NCBI GenBank assembly: GCA_033002965.1
Contig: JAURVB010013316.1
Span: forward strand, 62,001 to 126,000
DNA from: Piper betle
Lineage: Eukaryota > Streptophyta > Magnoliopsida > Piperales > Piperaceae
DNA length: 64,000 nucleotides
Reading direction: 5' to 3'
Below are positions 46,301 to 57,182 of this stretch, one piece after another. Numbering within the stretch: position 1 is the first letter of the stretch; the number at the start of each line of letters is the position of its first letter. The translations under genes were made by a program, and so were the position numbers. The notes beneath the pieces were generated by a model. It saw nothing but the letters and a program-made list of their open reading frames with translations, was not told the DNA's origin and did not search any database.

Positions 46301-47949
46301 TTAAAAAAAGCGTTGGTGATGGAAGATAACTCAAAACCATTCTTTATGCAGAAGTACAATTATATGTTCATAAAGTTATGATCAATTTATAAATTTTGAC
46401 AAAACTATTATCATGTTTGTATTGATAAAGCTCGTAAAGGGAAACCGTGTAGCGTATTCAAGCAAATGGAAACTAAGTGCTGTAATAATCTTATTATATG
46501 GTGAGGAGATGTAGAACTAAAAAATAAAAACATAGCCCATGCACCTTCATCCATTTTTGTATTCACTTATGAACTCTTTTTCAGCCACCATTTTTCACAC
46601 ACAAATTTCTTAGGATATATAATTCATAAAACAAAAACATAAGACAAGAAAGACTCCCCTAAATGCACAAGCAAATAGTAGAAGAAATATAGGTGCCGCA
46701 GATTTACACTGAAAAAAGTTGAAAGGGTGACTGCCATAATAATTACACTTAAACACAAAATATACAATTACAGATATTTAAGCAATAGATGAACAAGCCA
46801 ACCATAGTAGCGAAGGTGACAGATATAAAAACAAGTGAAACATTGCTGAGATTAACGTCAAATGCTGTTTCTAGTGCAGCTGGCACAACTGCAGAATTTA
46901 AAGTTCACATTAACTGTTGAAAATCACGGAGAAACAACAACAAAAGTACTTTTCATACAAGCATAACAGAAAAAGTTACTAACGTTCCTAATTCATTTTA
47001 GTACTCATTGAATTAAGCATCAAACTACCTGGCCCATCTTAAAGGCAGTTTCACTAAAAGTTGCAAATAAGTCTCAACCAACAAAAATAAGAACAGTAGA
47101 AAATAGTAAACTCTTAAGCAGCCAAAATAGTATTGACTATCCAATGAGAAAAAATAATTTGGGAGGGGGGGATGTTGCAAACCTCAAATGAAGTAATCTC
47201 TCCATGACATAATTACATCTGGCTGCAATTTTCTCGAATATCGCACAATAATCCTTGAAAATACAGCTTGCATTGAAAAATGCACAGTATTCATCAGCAG
47301 GGGTGCAGGGAACTTCCCTAGATTTTCACCCAATAATGCTTTATTATACCTAAAAGAACGTTTGATAATATGTGTCAACAAGTTTGAAATCTACATTAAT
47401 ATGATCAAGAGAAAACAATGAAACAAATAATAAAGATGTAAAACAACACAGTACTTATAGTGTCAAACATGTGCTTGACGCATACCACATCAATATAAAG
47501 AACAAAGTTTTGAGAACCATCCCAGGAGTGACACCATTCTGGTCATGGTGATTACTGTTAATCTTACAAGATCCGTCCACGTTATTGTTTACTGAGACCT
47601 GCAACTCTTTTGCAGGACTGTTCTCTATATCAAACTAAACATAATTCTTCCCATTCCCATTCATATGCAAATTCCTTCCACGAAAAGGTCCTAAAGGCTG
47701 CCTCAGCCTATGCAAACCGCTCTCCTCCACCACCGAATCTGTCTGCGGCAAAGGTAAGTCAAATGCACCATCCTCTACACTTTCCTTCGAATTCCTCAAC
47801 AGGGATTCAACATGCTCAACCCCATTTTCATCATACAACCACGAGAACGACGCCTCCCTGCGAAGAACTGGCCGTGCAAACTTACTCCTAACCCCGTTCC
47901 CACCATTAACTTCAACCTGTACAGGTTCTGCCCCACCTTCTACCACCAT
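43371..47949 (-). pseudogene. Sugar-phosphate/nucleotide-sugar translocator gene (At1g06470-like, TPT/NST family) with multiple lesions
   Basis: The family are multi-pass membrane antiporters with a TPT domain. Exons: 47949-47459, 47349-47183, 46888-46803, about 46725-46675, 46270-46203, 45608-45508, 45340-45328 (a 13-nt micro-exon, KEKY), 44908-44724, 44071-43985, 43747-43653, 43494-43371 (stop at 43371). Phases agree across the C-terminal exons. Conserved pieces: GENLGKFPAPLLMNTVHFS, CKSAAPIFLLLFA, LAAVMSGFRWCMIQILLQ, VLTEYVLVSVTSAVTVTIAG, FTWLKGVGLVTIMAGVSL. Lesions are in the 5' half: TAG at 47637-47635 between NYV and FDIENSPAKE, TGA at 47186-47184 where Arg is expected (WRDYFI*), donor AT instead of GT at 47458-47457, and a GG donor after the exon ending near 46675. 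It may be a dying duplicate; a protein starting downstream cannot be excluded. Confidence 0.8.
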
Positions 47950-50300
47950 CTCCTCCGATCTCCTCCCCTATCACATCGCCGGTCAATTCAATTCCCACAA
48001 AATTGCCCACAAATTGATCCAAATCGCATCACTAACAACATCAAATCCCACCAATAATAATAAAAAAGAAAAAGAAAAAGAAAAAACTCTAGCATCACAA
48101 CGCCAAAATATCCTCTAAAACAACAATTCCCCGCCGAAAAACACACATTCCCAGTGAATGATGACGGACGCACATCCCGACCACATCTGATATCATAAAT
48201 TGTACTAGGATCATCGAAGAACGTTACTTTTCGCCAGCTTTTCAATGGAAATACCTCGCGAAGCAACGGAGAAAAAGAGAGAATCACCGGCAAAGTGTTC
48301 GTCTTTCGCCGGCCGCCTCAAGAAGAGAGTGAACGAGCTGAGCATGGAGGGGATCCGTATCTGATCGGAGTTCGTCGGCGGCGAGGGTGGTTGTCGGACG
48401 TTGACGGAGAATGGTAGGAGCTGCTACCTGCTCTTGTGTAACCGGACAACGATATACCGTACATATCCATAGTTTTTTGTACTACGTAACATGACATGAT
48501 TATACACCCAATTTCTCTAATTAATGGCCATTCCCCGTGGTTTTATTACTTTCATCGCCATTGGTTATTCATTAGGATTGGTCAATGAGTCCACGTTAGT
48601 TTGTACTAACAAATGTAATCGGCCTATTTCGAGTAAAATTAGTTGAATCGCTTTCAGTTTCATAAAAATAAAAAAAGGTAAATTGTGTAGCTTTAAAAAG
48701 GTCATTCAATCAATCGATTTAGATAAATTTTAATTTATTTAAAATCGTCTTTGATTGGTGAGAATTGGCTACATATCTAAACGACGAAAATATTTTTAAG
48801 GATATTAATAAATAAATTTATTAAACATGAGTAAAGGAGGAATCAGCCATTGCCGCCATTTACCTCAACCCTTCCCTTGGGTAGCTGCTTATGGTTGCCC
48901 TCACCCCTCCCTCAAGAAGTTACTATCAGTTACCTTCACCCCCTCTCTTAGAAAGTCGTCGTCGATCGCCCTTTTTTGGATAATTGCAATTGTTTGCCCT
49001 TGACCCTTCATTGGGTAGTTGTCGTCGTTTGCCCTCAACCTTTTGTGTGGGTGGGAGTTTTATATTTCCTTTTGCACATGGTCTTGTGTTGATGCATGTA
49101 AGAGTTTCACTATTCCTATTAGTCATAGTGATTTACACTCTAAAAATGTTACGGATGATGAATAAGATAATTTAATATTAACCAAGTAAAATTATGGTAA
49201 ACCTTATTTTTATGAACTTATATTGATGAATTATCACTATCATTTAATATAGCACACATGATGATGCATAAAATATTATATATATTTTTATGTTTGTTTT
49301 AAACTTAAAACGGGTGTATTTGTGTTAAGAAAAAAATTGAATTTTTATTTTATATATTTATGTTATAGGTTGTCAAATTATTGTATAAGACCAATTTAAG
49401 TAAATTGATTTTTATCTAATTTTTATAAATCAGTCTAATTTAGTGACACCTTCTTAAACCGGTTCGGAGGCCCATGCTGATTTTTATAATTATAATTAAT
49501 TCGCAATTACAACTTGGTGTTGGACTTTACTTCAAAAAAAAGGTCTACTAGAAGTTTGGCCTAAAATTAATTCAACCAACAAAGGTTTTGTATTTAATTT
49601 CCGGCTTGACTTCAAACTCAATATCTCCTTCTTATTTATTAGAAAAAAACTAACTTTATTAGTTCTTAAAAGTTAAAACTCAGTGCAAACATGCATTGAA
49701 GCAGGTACAAATAAAAATAAACTATAGTTTGAATTCAAACTAACAACTTTGACTCAAACATAAAAATAGACAAGTCGAGTTTAAGCCAGTAAAAAAACTC
49801 AATTTGAGTACCCTCATTACATAAAATATGCTTTTTTGTTTAAAAAAAATTCAATGAAAGAACCACAAGTGATTAGATCACACGGAGAAATTACGCGGGT
49901 GGCTTGGATTTAGATTTACTTTTATTTAAATAAATTGTTCAGCTCAAGTCGAGTTTAAATTATTGTCCCCTGAACAATGAGATTGCTTCAAAATTTTTAA
50001 AATCCCGACTTGGCTCAAGGTGACGAAGAAGACGTCACAACAAGCTTAATAAATTGTAGATTGCACCATTTAAACTTCAGGTACACTTCACCAGGGGAAA
50101 CTTGCTGGTATATGAAATAACATAGAAGTTAATTATCATTACTTCAACAAAGAGCAATACTAATTATTATCTCTTTATCAAACGTTAGATTAGATTACGA
50201 TAATTTAATATAGTCGAACACGTTATGTGGGCTTTCTAAATGGGCCCGATTCCAATTCTTCGTGGGCTTGGGAATGGGTGCTCGTCGTCTTCCCACTTCA
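47950..50300. other. Intergenic region, divergent promoters of the translocator and POLD3 genes
   Basis: 47950-48400 is probably the 5' UTR/promoter side of the minus-strand gene. 48840-49060 contains imperfect 50-60-bp repeats with words like GCCCTCAACCCTTC and TTGGGTAGTTGTCGTCG. The rest is AT-rich with no exon. Confidence 0.45.
48845..49050. repeat. Imperfect short tandem repeats (50-60 bp)
   Basis: About four diverged copies of a unit with TTGGGTAGTTG(T/C)CGTCG and GCCCTCAACCC. Seen by eye only; copy boundaries are approximate. Confidence 0.45.
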
Positions 50301-50302
50301 CC

Positions 50303-50309
50303 TATAAAA
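50303..50309 (+). promoter_or_regulatory. Putative TATA box of POLD3
   Basis: TATAAAA is 124 bp upstream of the ATG at 50433, leaving room for a GC-rich 5' UTR of about 95 nt. Confidence 0.5.
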
Positions 50310-50330
50310 GCCCCTCGAGATGGCGGCCAT

Positions 50331-50370
50331 GGCGGGAAAGAGGTCGATCCCCCAGCCCCAATTTCCCGCC
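50331..50370 (+). promoter_or_regulatory. Pair of inverted E2F-type sites upstream of POLD3
   Basis: GGCGGGAAA (50331-50339) is the exact reverse complement of TTTCCCGCC (50362-50370). Both contain the plant E2F consensus TTTCCCGC. E2F sites near the start of replication genes are well established, so S-phase control of this gene fits. They lie between the TATA box and the ATG. Confidence 0.7.
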
Positions 50371-50432
50371 GGTTTGGTTCCCTCCCAAAAATTCAAGGTT
50401 TCGACGACGCCATTACAATACCAAACTCGGGC

Positions 50433-53327
50433 ATGGACGAGGGCGGGGCTCTAGCCATCCTCGACGAGATCAGCGTTCTTGTTTCCGATAAGCTTCAAGT
50501 GGTATCCATCTCCCACCCTTTGTCTCCGATTATTATTATTGCCTTTTTTTATGACTTGATGATTTGTGTGAATGTCTATATCTCTTTTCGATGTTGTTGT
50601 TAGAGATGGTCAGTTGTTGCAGTTAGTCGATGCCTTGTAGGTTTTTAATTTTCCGATTGGATCTTTGAATTATTTCATTTGTTCCGTTTGTATCTGATAC
50701 CTGTAATTCTGGCCTGTTTGATATCGTGCTAGTGGTGGACTTCTTGGAAGGCCTGCGGGTTTAATATGTTAGTGACAGGTGCACTTATTGATGATGATCT
50801 GTCTATTAGTTTTTTTGAGTAATACCTGATATATCAGCGTATGTAGAGAATGAGTACACGAAAGAGGATCATAACTAATACAGGGAGGGGGTGCTATTGA
50901 TATGCGTAACAAATGTTGTATACGTGGATATCATGGTCAATCAGCTAGAGAGAAGTCCACTGTTTTTTGTTTTTTGTTTTTTTTTCGTGTGGCTTGTTGG
51001 GTCTTTAGAGTTTGTTTGTGCAAGTGATTTACTATATGGGTTTTCTTATTATCTGAAAACGTAAGTGGTAATTTTGTTGTGGATGGGAAAGCAAAGTCCG
51101 TGTGATGATGGCGAGTTTTTTTCTGAGGGTTTTCTGCACTTTACTTTGGTGGTTGTTCAGGTTTCCTACAAGTGGCTGAGTCGGAACTTCTCTGTTTCAT
51201 CAAATGTTGCTAAGAGGTAGTTTCAAACCCAAATTTGCCCAATGCGTGTGATTGTTCTCGTGCTGTTTTAATTTATCAGTTGTTCGAATGGGCAGGTTAC
51301 TTGAGGAGTTTGTAGAGAAGCACAAGAATGAGGTTGAAGCGGTTTACTCATTGTCTGGTTGGTCAAAGAAAAATCCTGGAGCTTACCATGTAACACTTTC
51401 CTCAAGAAATAATCTCACAGGCGAGTTCCCATTTATTAACTATTTCTCCCCTTGACTGTTAGGCCCACATGGATGATTTACTTGCATGGCTGTATATATT
51501 TGTGGAAGGACGTAAGATATACCAGATTTTAATGTCGTTGAACTACTTTTCTCATATTAGTTGGAAGTTGAAAGTGGAGCACATGGGTGCTTATTTTTGT
51601 TCTCTTTAACGGTGCAGAAGTTAAAAATGACTTTATGGACGGTTGTTCAATTCAAGTATATAGTGTACAAGCGTGCATTCCTAAAGATCCAGCAGCAATC
51701 TGGAATGCCGAGTTCATGCAGGCACAGGAGCTGTTTAATCAACCTGCCACAGTGGACAATTGTTTGAGAGACAACAGGTACTACATCTAATTGATACCAA
51801 TCGGGATTTTTTTCCCCTCCTTTTCCTCTAATATACTTTTTCCTCCAGATATTGTGGGGTCTTGAATTTATGTGTTAAGCGCAATATAGATGGGAAAACA
51901 TCAAATTTTATCCCGCAGCCCAAAAATACTGTTGGAATTAGTAAGAGTGCAGTCAAAGCCCCATCGGATCCTCAGCCTCAAGCATTAAAGGATGAGAAAA
52001 ACAAAGAATCTGGCACTGACAAACATTCCGATCAGGCGGCTGAACATGCTGGCGTTCAATGAAAAAGTTCAGACAAAACTTAATAACAAGAAAAATGTCC
52101 CAAAGGAGAACTCCATTACAGGAGGCATGTTGGCTAACTTGTGGGGGCGTGCATCTACTAAACCAAAGCCGACTACTCCGGTGGAAGAAGTCAACACCAC
52201 AGTGGTAAAACAAGAGAAAGGTAAAAATAAAAGGCTTTTTTTTGATATTTTGTTTTTATTTTAGTGTGGCTGTTATCATCCCATTAATTTTATTATCGGC
52301 ATATTCCTACGTTAAATTTTGCAGTCTCTTCTGAAGTTGGCATCTGTTCCCGCAAGAAGTTAATTGTATGATTAGTGATGATGAAGAAGAAGTTAGATGT
52401 TGGTGGAGATCAAATGGTGACAGCAATAGAAAGAGGAAGGTCTTTTTTGACTCCGATGAAGAGAACGATGATAACATAGTGAGTCTTTCTTCACCAGACC
52501 CTCCAAAAAGTAATTCATTGTTAAACGCTAAGAGCCCTGTTGTAGAAGAAAAAAGTTGGATCTTGAATTAGAAGAAGAAAAGGAAACAAAAATTGAACCG
52601 AAGCTAGAGAAGATAATCAATGTTAAGCAAGAAAAGGCTGTGAGAAATCCTTCTAAAGTGCCTTTAAAAGTCCCAGCGGTTCCTACTGACCATGATGCAT
52701 CTGGCACTTCCACAACTGAAAAAGTTCACCATCAACTTCCAAAAAGGTTGAATGACGATAGAATGAATATGCAAGCAGATAAAACTGCTACATCACCTTC
52801 TAAAAGGAAAAAAATATTGAAGACACGAGTAGATGAGCGAGGAAGAGAAGGTACTACATTGGCCTTTCGTTTGACTTGAATTGTAAATAATTTTATTAAA
52901 AAAATGGGATTGGCTAATGGAGGTCTTTGCTTCTAGTGACTGAGGTCTTGTGGGAAGGTGAGGCTGCCGACACTGATCAAACAGACAAATCCACTGCAGC
53001 AATCAATGCTGAGATCACTGTCAATAGCAGGTCAGTTTCATTCATGGTAGATGCACTATTTTTTCAGTAATTTTTAAATTCGGGCACTTCTAAATGTTTT
53101 ATGAACTCTTGTACTTCTCTATTTCTTTCCTCTGTTTATGACTGGGTAAAGGTTATGTAGACGATGAGCTTATTTTCCTGTTCCTTAGGCCTTCTTTGAG
53201 CAAAGCTCAAGCTGTTCCTCCTGCTTCTGCTCCCACCAGCAAAATTGGAAATAAGAAGTCAATGAAGGCTAGTGGCAAGGATGCCAAGCAAGGAAACATC
53301 CTCTCATTCTTCAAGAAGGTTTCTTGA
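50433..53327 (+). CDS. POLD3: DNA polymerase delta subunit 3 (p66-like), with several frameshifts
   Basis: The accessory subunit of replicative polymerase delta; it binds PCNA and the small subunit in the nucleus. Exons: 50433-50501, 51161-51216, 51296-51420, 51618-51777, 51849-52220, 52325-52850, 52937-53030, 53189-53327 (TGA). The N-terminal part is well conserved (VSYKWLSRNFSVSSNVAKR, CSIQVYSVQACIPKDPAA, PATVDNCLRDNRYCGVLNL). The middle is a charged linker containing GGMLANLWGRAS, then TEVLWEGEA. The C-terminus QGNILSFFKK is a PCNA-interacting (PIP) box, 3 residues from the end. Intron 3 has a GC donor (CAG|GCGAGT). The linker has three frame breaks: near 52052, between 52355 and 52375, and at the A-run 52549-52554. 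All fit single missing bases, but three within 500 nt also allow a pseudogene. Confidence 0.85.
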
Positions 53328-55026
53328 GATTCTGTACAACGAAAAATACGTGAGGTTTGCCTGTATATGAAAATTATTTCGGGTTATTTTCATTGAGCAT
53401 GTTTTTTTAAAGAAAATCGGCGCAATTGCAAGTTTCTCTATTTAGTTAGCCTTTAAGCTAATTTTTATCTTGACGAACTTAAGTGTGCACATGATTCACT
53501 TTTTGTTAACGCTGGCTTAAGAGCCCATAAATGGGAAAGAATGTTTCAGACTTGGACTAAATGGATCTGGTCCTACATTTCTGGCACTTGTGTGCATCTT
53601 TGGGGGAAATTAAGAACCCAAGATATGTCTAGATACTGATGGTTGTCTGAGGCAGTGGCTTGCAAGTAGTGTGATCTCTAGTACTTACTGATTATTATGA
53701 ATATTGCGAATCTGATTTCTATATAGAATGTTTAAGTTGTGTGAATTGTGATTCTCTAAAACCTGTTCAATAGGTGATGGTGTAGGGTTTTATTCCTAGC
53801 ATCTTAGGCGAGAGTGAACTAATTGGACTAGATGTATATTTCATACGATTGAGATTCAATTATAAATGTGGTCTTTTACATCGTGAGTCAGCTATACGGC
53901 AAAAATCTCAAGCAGTTAGTGTTCTGGTTTTCAGTTAAGATTATATGTGCCATCGGCTAGCTTGCAATGTATTGTAGTATTGAAAGCCTATCATTCTGAA
54001 ATAGATGTTTCGCACTTTTGGGCATGAAGTGCAACTTAAAGCAGCAGTTAGAATTGTTAGTTCTCTCTCAATCTCTCTCATCCTTCAAAGTTTCAAGCAA
54101 ATGCAAGGAGGAACTTATAATTGAGTGGAATTGTTGGTGGTTGAGTGGCTATTCATGTTTAGCCTGTTCATACGTATCCGTGGACCGTGATCTCAAATTA
54201 TACATTTGGCCATGGCCAGCATGACAGGTTGGGGATGGGCATTTCAATTGTTGTGTAGGGCCTTCAAAGTTCCTACTTATCATTTCTATGCTACGCCTCC
54301 AAGATATTTGTCCTTGTTCTTTGCCTGGGTGCTCCACTAACTCGACGCCAATAATAAGATACATGAAAATGATGAAGTGATCGCGTTCAACAGCTTGTGC
54401 TGACATCGATTAAGATAATGTTTCTTATAATTGAATGCGGCGAAGACTCCAAGTAGAGGACTTCTTGTGTGAATAATACAATTGCAACTTGCAAGATGGC
54501 TAATGTTGGCATATGCAGCGCACACAACACTTGTCGCTATGACAAGACACGATGTACAGAACAGGCACGTTCGATTTTCAGGAAACTTATGTTTTTTTTT
54601 AGGAAATGACTTTCTTTTCGTTAAATTTCTTTGAAAATAAAAAGACTAATCTTTCGTTGTGATTTGTGAAGTTAGGTGATTATCAAAAGTCGGAAAAACC
54701 CAACAAAGACGATTATGTGAAAACGTAGGATATTATGGCAATTGAAGGACAAGGTACCCACTTCAATTGCGAACATTTGACACCGAAGACAAGGTGCTTC
54801 CTAGCTCTCTTTTTTCAGTATTTGCAAGGAAGTAGATGATCATCTCTACGGGAGGCATTAGACAACAATAAGGTGCAAACAAGAGTCACAAGAATAGGCA
54901 TTAGACACCAATTGTGGTATAATAAATCTTTTTCTTTTTTATGTTTTTACATATTTCATATGATACAAATGAAAGAATGTATGAAAATTACAAAACACAG
55001 AGCATTAAGATTTGCACTATACCCAC
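53328..55026. other. Intergenic region between convergent genes POLD3 and PUB17-like
   Basis: 3' flanks of both genes. No exon, RNA gene or transposon end was recognised. AT-rich. Confidence 0.5.
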
Positions 55027-57182
55027 TCATAACACTGGAACTGTTATGGACATCTGAACTGATACATCTCCGACAAAGCTTGCTCCTCTATGAGCACCAG
55101 GGGCACCATTACGTATGAATTCCTGTTCCATACCTCCCCAGTTCTCCATGGCGGCTTCAAACCTTTGGCACATTCTTGCCAGAGATGCCGCCTTCCTCCT
55201 GGCCCTCTTTGTCCCTGTGAACAATAGTGATTGCAGGTGGCTGGCCAACAACGGCGCCCTCATCACTCTCTCCGTCACCCTCGCCCCGCCGCTCCGGCAC
55301 AACTCGAGTAGTGCGGCAACTGCATTCTCCTTTCCTCTCGGGCTCCCTCTTCTCATCAATGCAATCAGACCAATGACAGCATCTTCCTCCCTCATCACTG
55401 CCTCAGCTCCAGCAGGCTGCCTCACCAGTAACGCCAGCGCTCCAGCCGCCTCGTCGGCGACTCGTTCTGTCCACAATGCGGCCACCAAAGCGGCAATGAC
55501 GCCAGTCTCCATCAGCCTTACACAATTCTCCGGGTGGGTAGATAGATTGAACAAAGCTGTCACAGCATCCTTCTTCCCCTGGGGCTGCCATTTCTCAGCA
55601 CCCCTGCCAATGCCTCAACCGCTCCATTTTGATCGGTTATCCTCTTCTTATACTCATGAACTGCTGATAAACTGAACAGGGATGCTGCCGCATTCTCCCT
55701 CGCTTCTTTCGTGATGCCATGCCTCAAAACGTCCACTATAGACTCCAAGCACCCTTCTTCCTCCATGATCAAGCTCTTGTTCTTATCCAGTATCGACAAG
55801 TTAAGCATTGCGGTGACTGCATTCTCCTGTGCAATTGGATTAGATGTAGACAGCAGCCGTTTAAGTAGGGGGACTGCGCCAGCTTCTGCAATGCAGGCAC
55901 GGTTCTCCCTCCCCGTCTTGGCCAGCAATCTCAGCTCTCGCGCAGCAACAGTTTGTGCAACATGAGGTCCATTAGAGAGCTGCTCGATCAGGAGAAGCGC
56001 GGTGGCTTTGTTAGCTTCAATGGCAGCTCTCGTCGCCGGCGGTGGAAACACAACATCCGGTGCCACATCCCCATTCTCAGGTGTATCGTAAGGAAGATCA
56101 TGAGCAGCACACCATTGCGAGATCAGGCCCCTCAGGGCTCGATTCGGGACCAGACGAGCATGCGTGAGGATCTGCCCGGTCTTTGGGCAGCTGCAATGGC
56201 CTTCCATCCAACGAAGGATTGAGGGCCGGTCATAGGTTTGCCCCGTCGAAACAATCACCGGGTCTCTCATCAGCTCGAAGGAGATGGGGCAGCAAAAGTC
56301 CTTTGGAACAGGAACGCAGATATCCTCAACCTCCTCTGTAGCCATAGCTTTCTTCCATCTCTCACAATCCATCGAATCAACCGATGATGATAATCCTACT
56401 GCATCACCATCATCATCTTCAAATCCAAACAACAGAAACCGGCAATATCTGGCCAGCGCTACAAAGCTATTGAGCAAGGAGCTCGACGCCCCAACATCTT
56501 CCTCTTGGCTATATATCAATTCCTCGAGAAACTCAATTTCTGCACGGCAAGACTTGGCATCGCGGATCCCCAATCCATCCATAAAAACTGACCTCAGCTC
56601 GACCGGATCAGGGAGCTGACCGAGCTCAAACTGGGCGAGAAACGAGTACAGCTTCAACCGGAGAGACTCGTCGCCGGGGTCGACGAACAGCTTCGCCTTC
56701 CTCGACTGCTTCTGGAGCAGCCGCACCAGCTCCTCCACGTCCGGCGACAGGTCCAGCTCCTTCGCCGGGAAGACGTCGAGCAGCGTCGCGATGTCCTGGT
56801 CCAGGTCGTGGAAGCAGGTGTAGACGAAGGAGTTCTTGACGATGAACGAAATCCGGCTCGACTGGGAGCAGTACTCGAGCAGGACCTTGGACCGGTAGAC
56901 CAAGATGTAGAGCTCCTTGAGGCAGAGCGTCGCCGACGGCGGCAAGGGGAAGGAGCAGCTCTCCTTGAGGTACTCGAACAAGGCGGCGAAGATCTTGATT
57001 TTCCGCACCAGGGACCGGCAGTTCCTCCTCTGGAATGGGAGGGAGCCGCCGCCGCCGGCGACCTCGGCAGAGACGGCGAGGAGCGTCTGAATCAGGGCCA
57101 AGTCGGCGAGGTCCGACGGGGGGAAGATGGCGCCGACTGAGGGGGACCGTCGGCGTCGGTAGTCGGCCGTGGAGGCCGCCAT
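55027..57182 (-). CDS. PUB17: U-box/ARM-repeat E3 ubiquitin ligase, PUB17-like, one frameshift
   Basis: An intronless gene. An upstream in-frame GTG at 57209 is not needed; the ATG at 57182 (MAASTADYRRRR) is the natural start. Parts in order: N-terminal UND-type helical region (LIQTLLAVSAEV to LLDVFPAKELDLSPDVEEL), acidic linker, U-box (VPKDFCCPISFELMRDPVIV, GQTYDRPSI, CPKTGQILTHARLVPNRAL), then armadillo repeats (AEAGAVPLLKRLL, NAVTAMLNLSILDKNKSLI, NAAASLFSLSAVHEYKKRI). The frame then breaks after GSPRG at the CCCC run 55576-55579 (one base short on the coding strand). It resumes as DAVTALFNLSTHPENC and continues through KENAVAALLELCRSGG and FTGTKRARRKAASLARM to TVPVL and TGA at 55027. The U-box recruits E2 enzymes. 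Close relatives (PUB17/ACRE276) promote immune cell death, which is family knowledge, not visible here. Very GC-rich 5' half. Confidence 0.9.

Noticed and set aside
55115..55675. Plus-strand 186-codon frame
   Set aside because: It is antisense to the ARM repeats of the PUB17-like gene, a shadow frame.
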